DNA of 64,000 nt from an uncultured Alphaproteobacteria bacterium (GTDB lineage Bacteria; Pseudomonadota; Alphaproteobacteria; Rs-D84), in the NCBI GenBank assembly GCA_934230415.1, contig CAKQEW010000004.1, positions 1-64,000 on the forward strand, given 5' to 3'. A program made the position numbers and the translations under genes. Shown in pieces: positions 16,209-23,041 of this stretch. Position 1 is the first letter of the stretch; each line of letters opens with the position of its first letter. The notes beneath the pieces are model-generated. The model did not search any database. It saw nothing but the letters and a program-made list of their open reading frames with translations, and was not told where the DNA came from.

Positions 16209-16979
16209 ATGCAAAAAATATCTGTAATTGGATTGCTGATGGCATTGGTGCCGATGTGTGCCAGTGCGACATACAGCGATAAAAATTTTGTTAGCGAGGT
16301 TAAAACCGGTCTGGATTTAATCGGCGCGCGCGCGAATGTGGATGTTGTTCCGGACGATGCGCCGGGCGAACTGGGGGCAGATGTGTATATGACCGCCGAT
16401 GCGATGGATAATGCGCACGATATCCAGATGTTTATTCCAACCACCATGTATGTTCGTGCGGGTGCGGGATTAAACCTGGGGTTCGCAACAGACCAGGCGA
16501 AAATTGGCGACCATAAATATGATGCCAGTGGTGGTTACGCGACCCAGATTGGTTTGGGGTGGAACCTGTCGTCATATGTGCGCGGCGAATTTGATTTCCA
16601 GAATACCACACTGAAATTTTCTGATTTAAAGCATTTGGATGCCCAGTATAACACGGTTGGCGCAATGCTGTATTTTGATTTTGCGCGTCGCTATGTCCAG
16701 ACAGGCGATATCACACGTCGTCGCACATTTGTTCCGTTTATGGGATTGGGGGCGGGCGTTGGTCGTTATGAATTCCAGGGTGCGACCGGTGCCGATGGTT
16801 TTGTGTTCGCGGCCCCGCGTGCGGCACTTGGGTTTAACGTGATGTTAAATGATTTGGTTGGAATTGATGTTATGTACCAGTACCAATTGATGATTGGTCA
16901 TGGATTTGGTTGGGGCGTACGTGATGGTGGCGCAAATAATGTCAGCAATATCATGGCATCGTTTCGTGTGAATTTCTGA
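16209..16979 (+). CDS. outer-membrane beta-barrel protein (porin-like)
   Basis: A 256-aa protein with a signal peptide (IGLLMALVPMCASA). The mature part has alternating hydrophobic strands (YVRAGAGLNLGF, TQIGLGWNLSSYVRGEFDF, FVPFMGLGAGVGRYEF) and ends in Phe (FRVNF), the C-terminal signature read by the BAM complex. It resembles the OmpA/Opacity-like 8-stranded barrels. It is followed by a second barrel gene 14 bases on, so the two are probably co-transcribed. Confidence 0.82.
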   Translation: MQKISVIGLLMALVPMCASATYSDKNFVSEVKTGLDLIGARANVDVVPDDAPGELGADVYMTADAMDNAHDIQMFIPTTMYVRAGAGLNLGFATDQAKIGDHKYDASGGYATQIGLGWNLSSYVRGEFDFQNTTLKFSDLKHLDAQYNTVGAMLYFDFARRYVQTGDITRRRTFVPFMGLGAGVGRYEFQGATGADGFVFAAPRAALGFNVMLNDLVGIDVMYQYQLMIGHGFGWGVRDGGANNVSNIMASFRVNF

Positions 16980-16993
16980 TGGGGGAAAATAAA

Positions 16994-17638
16994 ATGAAAT
17001 ATGGATTATTAATTGGATTGGTTTGCCTGGTGCCGGGAATTGCCGGGGCGGCGATTCCATATCGTGTGCAACAGAATGTCGTACCATCAGTTTCAGAATC
17101 TGGCAATGATGACCAGGCGTTTGCGCGTATGCGTCGGTTCTATGTCGGTGGGATGTATAATTTTTCCATGTGGCAGAATAAAACGGACGAATTGGTATAT
17201 GCGGCGGGCAAAAATACATCGTCATTTGAAATTGTCGCCGGTGTTCGCCCATATGACACATTCCGGGTTGAGGCAAACTATGTCCGCACCGTTGCCGAAT
17301 GGGATGGTTTTAAAATGACGGGTGATACCGCATTTGTGAACGCGTTATTTGATGCCAGAATTGACAGCATGTATCGTCCATTTTATAACCAGCACCTGGT
17401 TCCATATGTCGGCGCCGGGGCGGGTCTGTCGTGGAATTCGTCTGATGATATGCATATTGGTAAAAAAATCAGCCCGGCGGTGGCGGCACTGGCGGGGTTG
17501 GCGGTGGAATTGGGTGAATATTTCACACTGGATTTTGGATACCGTTATATGTATATGTTCAAACCAGAATTTGAATCAATGCCAAATATGGCGCCGTCTG
17601 CGCACCAGTTTCGTGCCGGCGTGCGTGTGAATTTCTGA
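16994..17638 (+). CDS. outer-membrane beta-barrel protein (second of a pair)
   Basis: A 214-aa protein with signal peptide (GLLIGLVCLVPGIAGA) and the same general plan as the preceding gene: strands such as FYVGGMYNFSMW, FRVEANYVRTV, VPYVGAGAGLSWNS and the identical ending RVRVNF-type (GVRVNF). Likely a paralogue that arose by tandem duplication. Start 16994 follows GGGGGAAAAT at good spacing; the frame is open from the end of the previous gene. Its stop is 2 bases before the methyltransferase start. Confidence 0.82.
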   Translation: MKYGLLIGLVCLVPGIAGAAIPYRVQQNVVPSVSESGNDDQAFARMRRFYVGGMYNFSMWQNKTDELVYAAGKNTSSFEIVAGVRPYDTFRVEANYVRTVAEWDGFKMTGDTAFVNALFDARIDSMYRPFYNQHLVPYVGAGAGLSWNSSDDMHIGKKISPAVAALAGLAVELGEYFTLDFGYRYMYMFKPEFESMPNMAPSAHQFRAGVRVNF

Positions 17639-17640
17639 TA

Positions 17641-18564
17641 ATGAAAACGTGTCCGTTCTTTGGTGTATGTGGTGGGTGCAAATTTGATTTTGCCGCCCCG
17701 GATTATCGTGATAAAAAATTGGCGCTGGTGCGCGAATTGCCATTGACGGGCGATGCCATCTGGTCAGATGCGGGGATGCGTCGGCGTGCTGATTTTGCAT
17801 TTGCCGGTGGCGTATTTGGTTTTTATGCCGCGCATTCCAAGGATATTATCCCGGTACGCACATGTCCGAATTTGGTCCACGAAATAAATGAAATCTTGCC
17901 GCATTTGGCGACATTGCCGTGGGGCGGGGCGGGGGCGTGTTTGGTTACGGCGTGTGATAATGGTATTGATATTGCCATTACATCAAATGTTCCATATTTT
18001 ACACCCGAATTTCGTGCCGCCGCGTCGCATATGCCGGCAATTCGTATCACATGGAATGGGCATACGGTAAAACAAACGGCCACGCCGGTTGTAAATTTTG
18101 CCGGTCGCGCGGTGGAATATCCGTCTGGAGCGTTCTTGCAACCCACAGTGCCCAGTGCGGACGCGTTGCGCGATATGGTCACCGCGGCGGCGCATGGTGC
18201 GCACCGCGTGGCGGATTTGTTCTGTGGTTTGGGTAATTTCACGTTTGCATTAAATGCCGATGGTTTTGATATCGTTGGTACTGGCACACACCGCGATTTG
18301 TTCACGCATCCATTAACGGTTGGGATGTTAAATACATACGATTGTGTGGTAATGGATCCGCCACGCGCCGGCGCATATGCCCAGTGTCGCGAAATTGTAA
18401 AGTCAAATGTTGGACGCGTAATTTATGTTTCGTGTAATCCCGCAACATTTGCACGCGATGCGCGTGTACTGACCGGTGGTGGGTATAAAATGCGGCAACT
18501 GGTACCTGTTGACCAGTTCGTGGGCAGCACGCACTGGGAACTGTTTTCTGTATTTGAAAAATAA
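17641..18564 (+). CDS. 23S rRNA/tRNA uracil-5-methyltransferase (RlmD/TrmA family)
   Basis: An S-adenosylmethionine-dependent 5-methyluridine methyltransferase. It begins with the iron-sulphur cluster Cys set CPFFGVCGGC, with the fourth Cys in RTCPN. The methyltransferase core has DLFCGLGNFTF (cofactor site), VVMDPPRAGA and the nucleophile motif YVSCNPATFARD. At 307 aa it is short because the N-terminal TRAM domain is missing, as in some alphaproteobacterial members. Which uridine it methylates cannot be told from sequence alone. It ends 1 base before the convergent XRE gene. Confidence 0.9.
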   Translation: MKTCPFFGVCGGCKFDFAAPDYRDKKLALVRELPLTGDAIWSDAGMRRRADFAFAGGVFGFYAAHSKDIIPVRTCPNLVHEINEILPHLATLPWGGAGACLVTACDNGIDIAITSNVPYFTPEFRAAASHMPAIRITWNGHTVKQTATPVVNFAGRAVEYPSGAFLQPTVPSADALRDMVTAAAHGAHRVADLFCGLGNFTFALNADGFDIVGTGTHRDLFTHPLTVGMLNTYDCVVMDPPRAGAYAQCREIVKSNVGRVIYVSCNPATFARDARVLTGGGYKMRQLVPVDQFVGSTHWELFSVFEK

Positions 18565-18565
18565 T

Positions 18566-18910
18566 TTATCGTTTCAATAATTCACTGCGCAATTCGCGGG
18601 TGTTGCGCACAATTGTGCCAATCATTTGCTCTATCTTGTCATAATCCAGAACGCGACATGGTGCATTTGGAAACCCATTTTCAAAGAATGGTGCGACGGA
18701 TATTTCCATTGCGTCTGCGAATTGACACATACGCCACAGGGAAATACGGCTGTCGCCAGATTCGTATTTTTGAACCTGTTGAAATGTTATTCCGGTACGC
18801 GTGGCCAGTTCTTTTTGTGTAATCCCCATCATCAGTCGCGCCCGGCGCAGGAACAATCCGGCCTGGCGGTTAAATTCATTTTCAGCCATGGTTTTTGTAA
18901 TCGCGGTCAT
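18566..18910 (-). CDS. XRE-family transcriptional regulator
   Basis: A 114-aa protein with one helix-turn-helix: LRRARLMMGITQKELATRTG, then FQQVQKYESGDSRIS. The remaining C-terminus (about 45 aa) is helical with no ligand domain. Start 18910 follows GGGGGAAAT. It lies directly downstream, on the same strand, of the second structured leader RNA, whose terminator ends about 16 bases before the start. It is therefore probably controlled by read-through of that leader. The target is unknown. Confidence 0.88.
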   Translation of the reverse strand: MTAITKTMAENEFNRQAGLFLRRARLMMGITQKELATRTGITFQQVQKYESGDSRISLWRMCQFADAMEISVAPFFENGFPNAPCRVLDYDKIEQMIGTIVRNTRELRSELLKR

Positions 18911-18928
18911 ATTTCCCCCATATATAAA

Positions 18929-19097
18929 ATAAAAACCACCAGATACATTCGGGTGGTTGGAGGTTAAGAACTAAGCAAGATGTTAGTGCTGTTTATTTGA
19001 TATTCAACAGCCCTCCAACCGACGGTTGGAGGTTTTTTGTGTCCCCACGGACAATCTTGCCGGAGTTCTTACACCCCACAATGGTAACACACCATTG
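18929..19097 (-). ncRNA. structured leader RNA with terminator/antiterminator (candidate RNA switch), copy 2
   Basis: Same architecture as the RNA at 12.0 kb, on the other strand: hairpin CAATGGT/ACCATTG with the same loop GTGTT; TGGGG; a helix TAAGAACT plus GCAAGAT closed by ATCTTGC plus AGTTCTTA (paired segments 18965-18981 and 19054-19071); a small hairpin TGTCC/GGACA; CCTCCAACC-GTC-GGTTGGAGG; the conserved GGGCTG then GAATAT; a second CCTCCAACC; and a terminator ACCACC/GGTGGT with T-run. Helix sequences differ from copy 1 but stay paired, while loops and the CCTCCAACC/GGTTGGAGG modules are conserved. Confidence 0.75.
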
Positions 19098-19104
19098 CGC
19101 ACAT

Positions 19105-19133
19105 ATTATACAATCTGGGGCGTAAAAACACAA
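19105..19133 (-). promoter_or_regulatory. promoter of structured leader RNA, copy 2
   Basis: Minus strand: -35 TTGTGT (19128-19133), 17-base spacer, -10 TATAAT (19105-19110). Start of transcription would fall at about 19098, where the first hairpin begins. Confidence 0.65.
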
Positions 19134-19140
19134 GGAATCA

Positions 19141-19353
19141 TTAAAAAAAACGCCGCCGGTCGCCCGGCGGTGTTTCCGAATGCCCTGAAAGGAAGGAAAG
19201 GAGAAAAAGAAATGGGCATTCTAAACTAAATTGGGTTGGGGCCCAGAGTCCAGAGGAGAGAGAATGTAGGAGGGAGTCTGAATCCCTGAACCCCGTGTCA
19301 ATCGGGTTTGCACCCCCTTTTGACGAATCGAAATGTAATACAAATTTTTTCAT
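19141..19353 (-). other. short leftward transcription unit of unknown nature (no convincing gene)
   Basis: This stretch lies between promoter site D and a strong minus-strand terminator (CCGCCGG/CCGGCGG with eight T, 19146-19172). It contains small hairpins (AACCC/GGGTT, AGGGA/TCCCT). On the plus strand, GAATGCCC (19178) pairs with GGGCATTC (19214) around a loop holding a very strong Shine-Dalgarno sequence, and a 5-codon ORF (19212-19229) starts in that stem. A 70-codon ORF on the minus strand starts inside the promoter and looks unlike a protein. It may be a small RNA. Confidence 0.35.
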
Positions 19354-19360
19354 TTGTCAA
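19332..19360 (-). promoter_or_regulatory. promoter with embedded operator-like inverted repeat (site D)
   Basis: Minus strand: -35 TTGACA (19355-19360), 17-base spacer, -10 TACATT (19332-19337), with ACAAA-N8-TTTGT at 19340-19357. Confidence 0.5.
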
Positions 19361-19365
19361 GATTA

Positions 19366-19390
19366 ATTGTCAAAAAATTTTTTTGACAAT
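19366..19390. repeat. 25-bp palindrome
   Basis: ATTGTCAAAAA is followed by a short centre and TTTTTTGACAAT, giving arms of 11-12 bases. It sits 6 bases upstream of promoter site D and between it and the promoter of the 19.5-kb operon, so it may be an operator for both. Confidence 0.6.
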
Positions 19391-19458
19391 TTTTATAGGT
19401 CGTTTTTCCGGTCGGATTTATTGCCTAACCCGTTGAAAGTCCTAGGAAATGGTGCTTG

Positions 19459-19487
19459 TTGTGGGTCGGGGCGCCGCGTCATAGAAT
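19459..19487 (+). promoter_or_regulatory. promoter of the regulator-birA operon
   Basis: -35 TTGTGG (19459-19464), 17-base spacer, -10 TAGAAT (19482-19487), 37 bases before the first start codon. Confidence 0.5.
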
Positions 19488-19523
19488 ATATGTGCAGGCA
19501 ATAAGAAACAGAGGAGAAATCAC

Positions 19524-19766
19524 ATGACACACGAAGATGTATGGCGCGCCATAGAACGTTTCGCCAATGAACACGGAATGTCGTGTTCGGGTCTGGCCAA
19601 GTGCAGTGGGTTGGATCCGACCACATTTAATCGCAGTAAACGCTATTCGCGCGCGGGGCAACCGCGCTGGCCATCAACCAACAGCATTTCAAAGATACTG
19701 TCATCCACTGGGGCGAATATCGCGGATTTTACCAAGTTTATTGAAAAATGTCCGGGTCACGATTAA
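19524..19766 (+). CDS. helix-turn-helix protein resembling the N-terminus of an S24 repressor
   Basis: An 80-aa protein whose sequence HEDVWRAIERFANEHGMS, LAKCSGLDPTTFNRSKR and RWPSTNSISKIL closely follows the DNA-binding domain of the alphaproteobacterial S24 (LexA/CI-like) regulators. Those proteins normally continue with an S24 peptidase domain of more than 100 aa; here the protein stops after the DNA-binding part. It could be a truncated form or a short regulator. Ribosome site AGAGGAGAAATC. The next gene overlaps its 3' end. Confidence 0.82.
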   Translation: MTHEDVWRAIERFANEHGMSCSGLAKCSGLDPTTFNRSKRYSRAGQPRWPSTNSISKILSSTGANIADFTKFIEKCPGHD

Positions 19767-20275
19767 ATCTGGGTATGTTTTTACAAATGTCACCGCGGGC
19801 GCGTCCTGCGGTGATTTTTATGGACAATCGGGCACACGTCGTTTATCCTGGACATATGTTAACAGGAATTCGGATTTATTCATCTGATAAAATATGGCGG
19901 CATGTGCTGGCCAATCTGAATGCAACGGTACTGGATGCGCCGGACGTGACCGCGGTGAATATGGATGATTTGGATGTGCGTTCGCAATGCACCCCCACGG
20001 AATTAAAGGCGGCAATTCTGGGCGCGATGGATAACAGCGATATTATTCGCGGTGTATTTGGGCGTGATGTCGCATTGGCCCGAATCCCGCGCCAGATTAT
20101 AATATTGTTGGCGCAAACGGGTGGTATGCGCGCCGCAGATCTGAAGGTTGCCCTGGGGTATTCCCCAAATGCCACAACGCATACGGTGGATACGGCGATA
20201 TATCAACTGCGCCGGACATTCGGACATAACATCGTTCAAAATGAAAATGGGGTGTATAAAATTGGCCGGATATAA
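19748..20275 (+). CDS. OmpR/PhoB-type winged-helix DNA-binding protein
   Basis: A 175-aa protein. The C-terminal 70 residues (IILLAQTGGMRAADLKVALG, then TVDTAIYQLRRTFG, ENGVYKIGRI) fit the PhoB/OmpR winged-helix domain. The N-terminal part lies where a receiver domain would be, but I see no phosphorylation Asp pattern, so it is probably a degenerate receiver or an unrelated domain. The start is uncertain: ATG 19748 overlaps the previous gene, and ATG 19775 is an alternative. The 3' end overlaps birA, giving a chain of three overlapping genes. Confidence 0.72.
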   Translation: MSGSRLNLGMFLQMSPRARPAVIFMDNRAHVVYPGHMLTGIRIYSSDKIWRHVLANLNATVLDAPDVTAVNMDDLDVRSQCTPTELKAAILGAMDNSDIIRGVFGRDVALARIPRQIIILLAQTGGMRAADLKVALGYSPNATTHTVDTAIYQLRRTFGHNIVQNENGVYKIGRI

Positions 20276-20930
20276 ACTGATTTCATTTGATAAAATTCCC
20301 AGTACCCAGACATATGCCATGGATATGGTCGCACGTGGTATCGCGCGCGACCACACCGTCGTCATGGCCGAAGCGCAATCGGCGGGGCGTGGGCGGTATC
20401 GCCGGACATGGGTGTCGCATCATGGTAACCTGTACGCCAGTTTTATTTATCACGCCGAAGAACGCAATCCGAAATTATCATATATGGTCGCGGTTGCAAT
20501 TGCGGAAACGATTTTGTCGTTTGGTATAACGCCATCAATCAAATGGCCGAACGATATTCTGATTGATGGGAAAAAGGTCTGTGGTGTTCTGATTGAATAT
20601 GCCGGCGCATTTGTAATTGTGGGAATTGGCATAAACATCAAATCAAACCCAACGGTCGCAGAAAACAAGACAACAAAATTGGAAAATTACGCCGATGTCC
20701 AGAAATCAGAATTACTGACGCGCCTGATGCGTAACTTGGATAAATGGATGCGTACCGATTTTGTTAATGTGCGTGCACGTTGGATGGAATTGGCCGCCGG
20801 TCTGCACAAGATTGTAAAGTACCGGGGCGAGGCCGTTGAACTGATTGGTATTAACGATAATGGTGCGCTGGTTTTGCGACGTGATACAGAATATTTCTTG
20901 GCATATGGTGATGAAATCAGTATGAAATAA
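20241..20930 (+). CDS. birA: biotin-[acetyl-CoA-carboxylase] ligase, catalytic type
   Basis: BirA makes biotinyl-AMP and attaches biotin to the carrier protein of acetyl-CoA carboxylase. The biotin-binding motif AGRGRYRRTW, the KWPNDILIDGKKVCGVLIE segment and IVGIGINIKSNP are present. The N-terminal DNA-binding domain of the E. coli repressor form is absent (class I ligase). It overlaps the 3' end of a winged-helix gene. Start 20241 is the only good ATG near the conserved KLISFDKIPST. Confidence 0.94.
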   Translation: MKMGCIKLAGYKLISFDKIPSTQTYAMDMVARGIARDHTVVMAEAQSAGRGRYRRTWVSHHGNLYASFIYHAEERNPKLSYMVAVAIAETILSFGITPSIKWPNDILIDGKKVCGVLIEYAGAFVIVGIGINIKSNPTVAENKTTKLENYADVQKSELLTRLMRNLDKWMRTDFVNVRARWMELAAGLHKIVKYRGEAVELIGINDNGALVLRRDTEYFLAYGDEISMK

Positions 20931-20974
20931 ATGCCAGATTTCTGCGGGTTGTGGGGCGTGTCAAAAATACACGC

Positions 20975-21003
20975 TTGACTTTTATTGCGATTTGTGATAC
21001 TAT
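20975..21003 (+). promoter_or_regulatory. promoter of the virion gene cluster
   Basis: -35 TTGACT (20975-20980), 17-base spacer, -10 TACTAT (20998-21003). The spacer shares ATTGCGAT with the promoter at 45621. It is followed by two terminators before the first gene. Confidence 0.65.
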
Positions 21004-21029
21004 ATGACACATCAACAAGCAAGATTCTG

Positions 21030-21092
21030 TCCGCATATAGCGGATTTTTTTATGCTGTTTTTTGACCGCGAATTTCATCGCGGTCTTTTTTT
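21030..21092 (+). terminator. two tandem intrinsic terminators between promoter and first virion gene
   Basis: TCCGC-ATATA-GCGGA with seven T (21030-21051), then GACCGCGA/TCGCGGTC with seven T (21064-21092). Both are downstream of the promoter and upstream of the SleB gene, as in phage late leaders controlled by antitermination. Confidence 0.8.
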
Positions 21093-21115
21093 ACGCAATA
21101 CGGGGGAAAATAAAA

Positions 21116-21520
21116 ATGGAACTGATTTTGAATCCAGACCATACGCGTGGCGATGCATACAAAATTGCGCGTGTTGTTTATGCCGAAACAGGTGCGACAT
21201 CGTTGCCATTGGTTGAAGGATTCGCATCAATGATTGCAAATATCGCACGTGCACGTGGTATATCACCCGTAATGGTTGTGTCTGATGAAAATACGTTTGG
21301 TGCGCTGCGTCCGAATAATTCGCGTCATGGCGCATTAAATGTACGGCCAGATTCACGTGCGTTTCAAATGTGCCTGCGTGTGGTGACGCGAATGCTGCAT
21401 GGAAATTTACCAGATTGCTGTAATGGCGCAACACGTTTCCATCGTGATGATGAAATGCCAGATTGGGCAACATCGCGTGGATATATCGCCGATATTGATG
21501 GTGTGCTGTTTTATTTGTAG
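21116..21520 (+). CDS. SleB-type cell wall hydrolase (phage lysin)
   Basis: A 134-aa protein with the hydrolase_2/SleB pattern: AYKIARVVYAETGATS (Glu as likely catalytic acid), FASMIANIARARG, then CCNGATRFHRDDEMPDWA and a hydrophobic C-terminus. SleB-like enzymes cut peptidoglycan glycan strands; in alphaproteobacterial podophages they serve as endolysins. There is no signal peptide, so export would need the membrane protein encoded next. Ribosome site GGGGGAAAAT. Confidence 0.85.
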   Translation: MELILNPDHTRGDAYKIARVVYAETGATSLPLVEGFASMIANIARARGISPVMVVSDENTFGALRPNNSRHGALNVRPDSRAFQMCLRVVTRMLHGNLPDCCNGATRFHRDDEMPDWATSRGYIADIDGVLFYL

Positions 21521-21530
21521 TGGTGGTGAT

Positions 21531-21734
21531 ATGCAAAAAATAATTAATGGTGGTTTTTTGTCGGACCGGCGCACGCAAATAATGTCATGTGTTGGCGTGT
21601 TATCAGCGGTGGCGGCATATGTGGTCGGTGACACGGATGTGTTTGTCATGTTACAGACGATATTCACATTGGGTGGAATTTATTTTATGAACAAACAAAA
21701 AAACAAAGGACATGATGATGGAACAAATTCCTGA
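21531..21734 (+). CDS. small membrane protein, holin-like
   Basis: A 67-aa protein with two hydrophobic segments (CVGVLSAVAAYVVG and VFVMLQTIFTLGGIYFM) and a charged tail (NKQKNKGHDDG). Size, topology and position right after the lysin gene fit a holin, but there is no sequence signature. It overlaps the scaffold gene start. Confidence 0.65.
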   Translation: MQKIINGGFLSDRRTQIMSCVGVLSAVAAYVVGDTDVFVMLQTIFTLGGIYFMNKQKNKGHDDGTNS

Positions 21735-22374
21735 AAAATTTAAAAATTCTGATGGAACATTAAACACAGATGCATTATTGAAATCTTATTCTGAATTGGA
21801 AAAGAAAATCGGAACGATGATATCAATACCATCATCCGACAGTGATGATGCCGCGCGTGCACGATTTAATCATGCAATTGGTGTGCCCGAATCGGCCGAT
21901 GAATATCCACAAAATGATTTGTTTGATGATGCTGATGTGCGTAAAAAATTCTGGGACATAGGTTTAACTTCATCCCAGGTTGAAAAAATTTATCAGGTTG
22001 CCCAGGATTTTTTATCACCTGTGTTGTCTGATTTATTTACAGCACAACAAACAGAATCAGCAATATCAGAATTGCGAAATTATTTTGGTGGTGATGAAAA
22101 AATGCAAACGGCAATGCGTGAAATAAATGCGTTTGGTACGCGTTTCTTGCCCGCGGATGCGTTTGATGAATTATGTTCCAGTCCCCAGGGAATCCAAGGT
22201 GTTTATCAAATGATGCAATCAATGGAACCACATGTACAAACGTCCGATGCGAATGATACAAATTTATCAGATAATGATTTGCGACGCATGATGCGTAATC
22301 CAAAATATTGGCGCGATCATGATTCTGAATACGTGCGAAAAATTGAAAACGGTTTTAAAAAATTATATTCGTGA
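21718..22374 (+). CDS. capsid assembly scaffolding protein
   Basis: A 218-aa acidic protein. The N-terminus (KFKNSDGTLNTDALLKSYSE) and the ending RMMRNPKYWRDHDSEYVRK are typical of podophage scaffolding proteins, which template the procapsid and are then lost. It lies two genes before the major capsid gene, as expected. Of three successive ATG codons the last (21718) has the best spacing to AAAGGA. The gene is more AT-rich than its neighbours. Confidence 0.82.
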   Translation: MEQIPEKFKNSDGTLNTDALLKSYSELEKKIGTMISIPSSDSDDAARARFNHAIGVPESADEYPQNDLFDDADVRKKFWDIGLTSSQVEKIYQVAQDFLSPVLSDLFTAQQTESAISELRNYFGGDEKMQTAMREINAFGTRFLPADAFDELCSSPQGIQGVYQMMQSMEPHVQTSDANDTNLSDNDLRRMMRNPKYWRDHDSEYVRKIENGFKKLYS

Positions 22375-22480
22375 TGAAAAATTTTCACTTTCTTCTTTAC
22401 TAACTTTTATGTTTCATATAAAATATAAAGTAAGAACAAAAAAATTTGTTCTATCCAAAAAAATATAAAAGGAGAGAAGA

Positions 22481-22831
22481 ATGGCATTCACATTCTTGAA
22501 ACCAGCAGCGAAAAAAATTGCTGCGAAAAAACCGGCTGCAAAACCAGCAGCAAAAAAAACTGTTGCAAAACCAGCTGCTAAAAAAGTAGCGGCGAAACCA
22601 GCAGCAAAGAAAGTTGCGGTTAAAAAGCCAGCGGCGAAAAAACCAGTCGCAAAGAAAGTCGTTGCGAAAAAACCGGTTGCTAAAAAACCAGTCGCAAAGA
22701 AAGTTGTTGCGAAAAAGCCAGCGGCAAAAAAGCCAGTTGCAGTGAAAAAACCAGTTGCTAAAAAAGCACCTGCGAAAAAAGTCGCTGTGAAAAAGCCTGT
22801 TGCGAAAAAAGCACCGGCCAAGAAAAAATAA
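22481..22831 (+). CDS. histone H1-like Lys/Ala-rich DNA-binding protein
   Basis: The 116-aa product is built almost entirely of [16 protein letters not shown]-type repeats, like the C-terminal tails of eukaryotic H1, bacterial AlgP and chlamydial Hc1. Such tails bind and condense DNA without sequence specificity. Unusually, it lies between the scaffold and major capsid genes. It has its own ribosome site (AAAGGAGAGAAG) in an AT-rich leader and two terminators after it, so it may be expressed apart from the rest of the cluster. Confidence 0.85.
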   Translation: MAFTFLKPAAKKIAAKKPAAKPAAKKTVAKPAAKKVAAKPAAKKVAVKKPAAKKPVAKKVVAKKPVAKKPVAKKVVAKKPAAKKPVAVKKPVAKKAPAKKVAVKKPVAKKAPAKKK

Positions 22832-22840
22832 TAAATATTT

Positions 22841-22911
22841 CCCCATCGTTTGATGGGGTTTTTAATTGAAAAAATTTTCAGTCGTATCATGTATGCGACT
22901 GAATCTTTTTT
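22841..22911 (+). terminator. two tandem intrinsic terminators after the H1-like gene
   Basis: CCCCATC/GATGGGG with TTTTT (22841-22863), then TTCAGTCG/CGACTGAA with seven T (22877-22911). They separate the H1-like gene from the capsid gene. The next 130 bases hold no ORF but further short inverted repeats (TTTCGGGT/ACCCGAAA-like). Confidence 0.75.
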
Positions 22912-23041
22912 TACGGACAATTTCGGGTAACCGAAACCCGCATGTGTTTGTCATGTGGCGCGATTTCGCATAACCGTGTGATGAATTTTTGTCGGCGCAT
23001 TTTTGCGTCTGTTTTTATTTATAACCAATGGGGGATTTTTT

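Noticed and set aside
19141..19353. 70-aa minus-strand ORF
   Set aside because: Its start codon lies between the -35 and -10 boxes of promoter D, there is no ribosome site, and the composition is not protein-like.
22481..22831. Short regular repeats suggestive of a CRISPR-like array
   Set aside because: The repeats are codon-level Lys/Ala/Pro repeats in an open frame with no unique spacers. No CRISPR array was seen in the window.
22414..22920. 168-aa ORF on the minus strand across the H1-like gene, rich in Phe/Ala/Gly
   Set aside because: It is the reverse reading of the AAA/GCN-rich repeats of the H1-like gene; the plus-strand gene has a good ribosome site and a known composition type.
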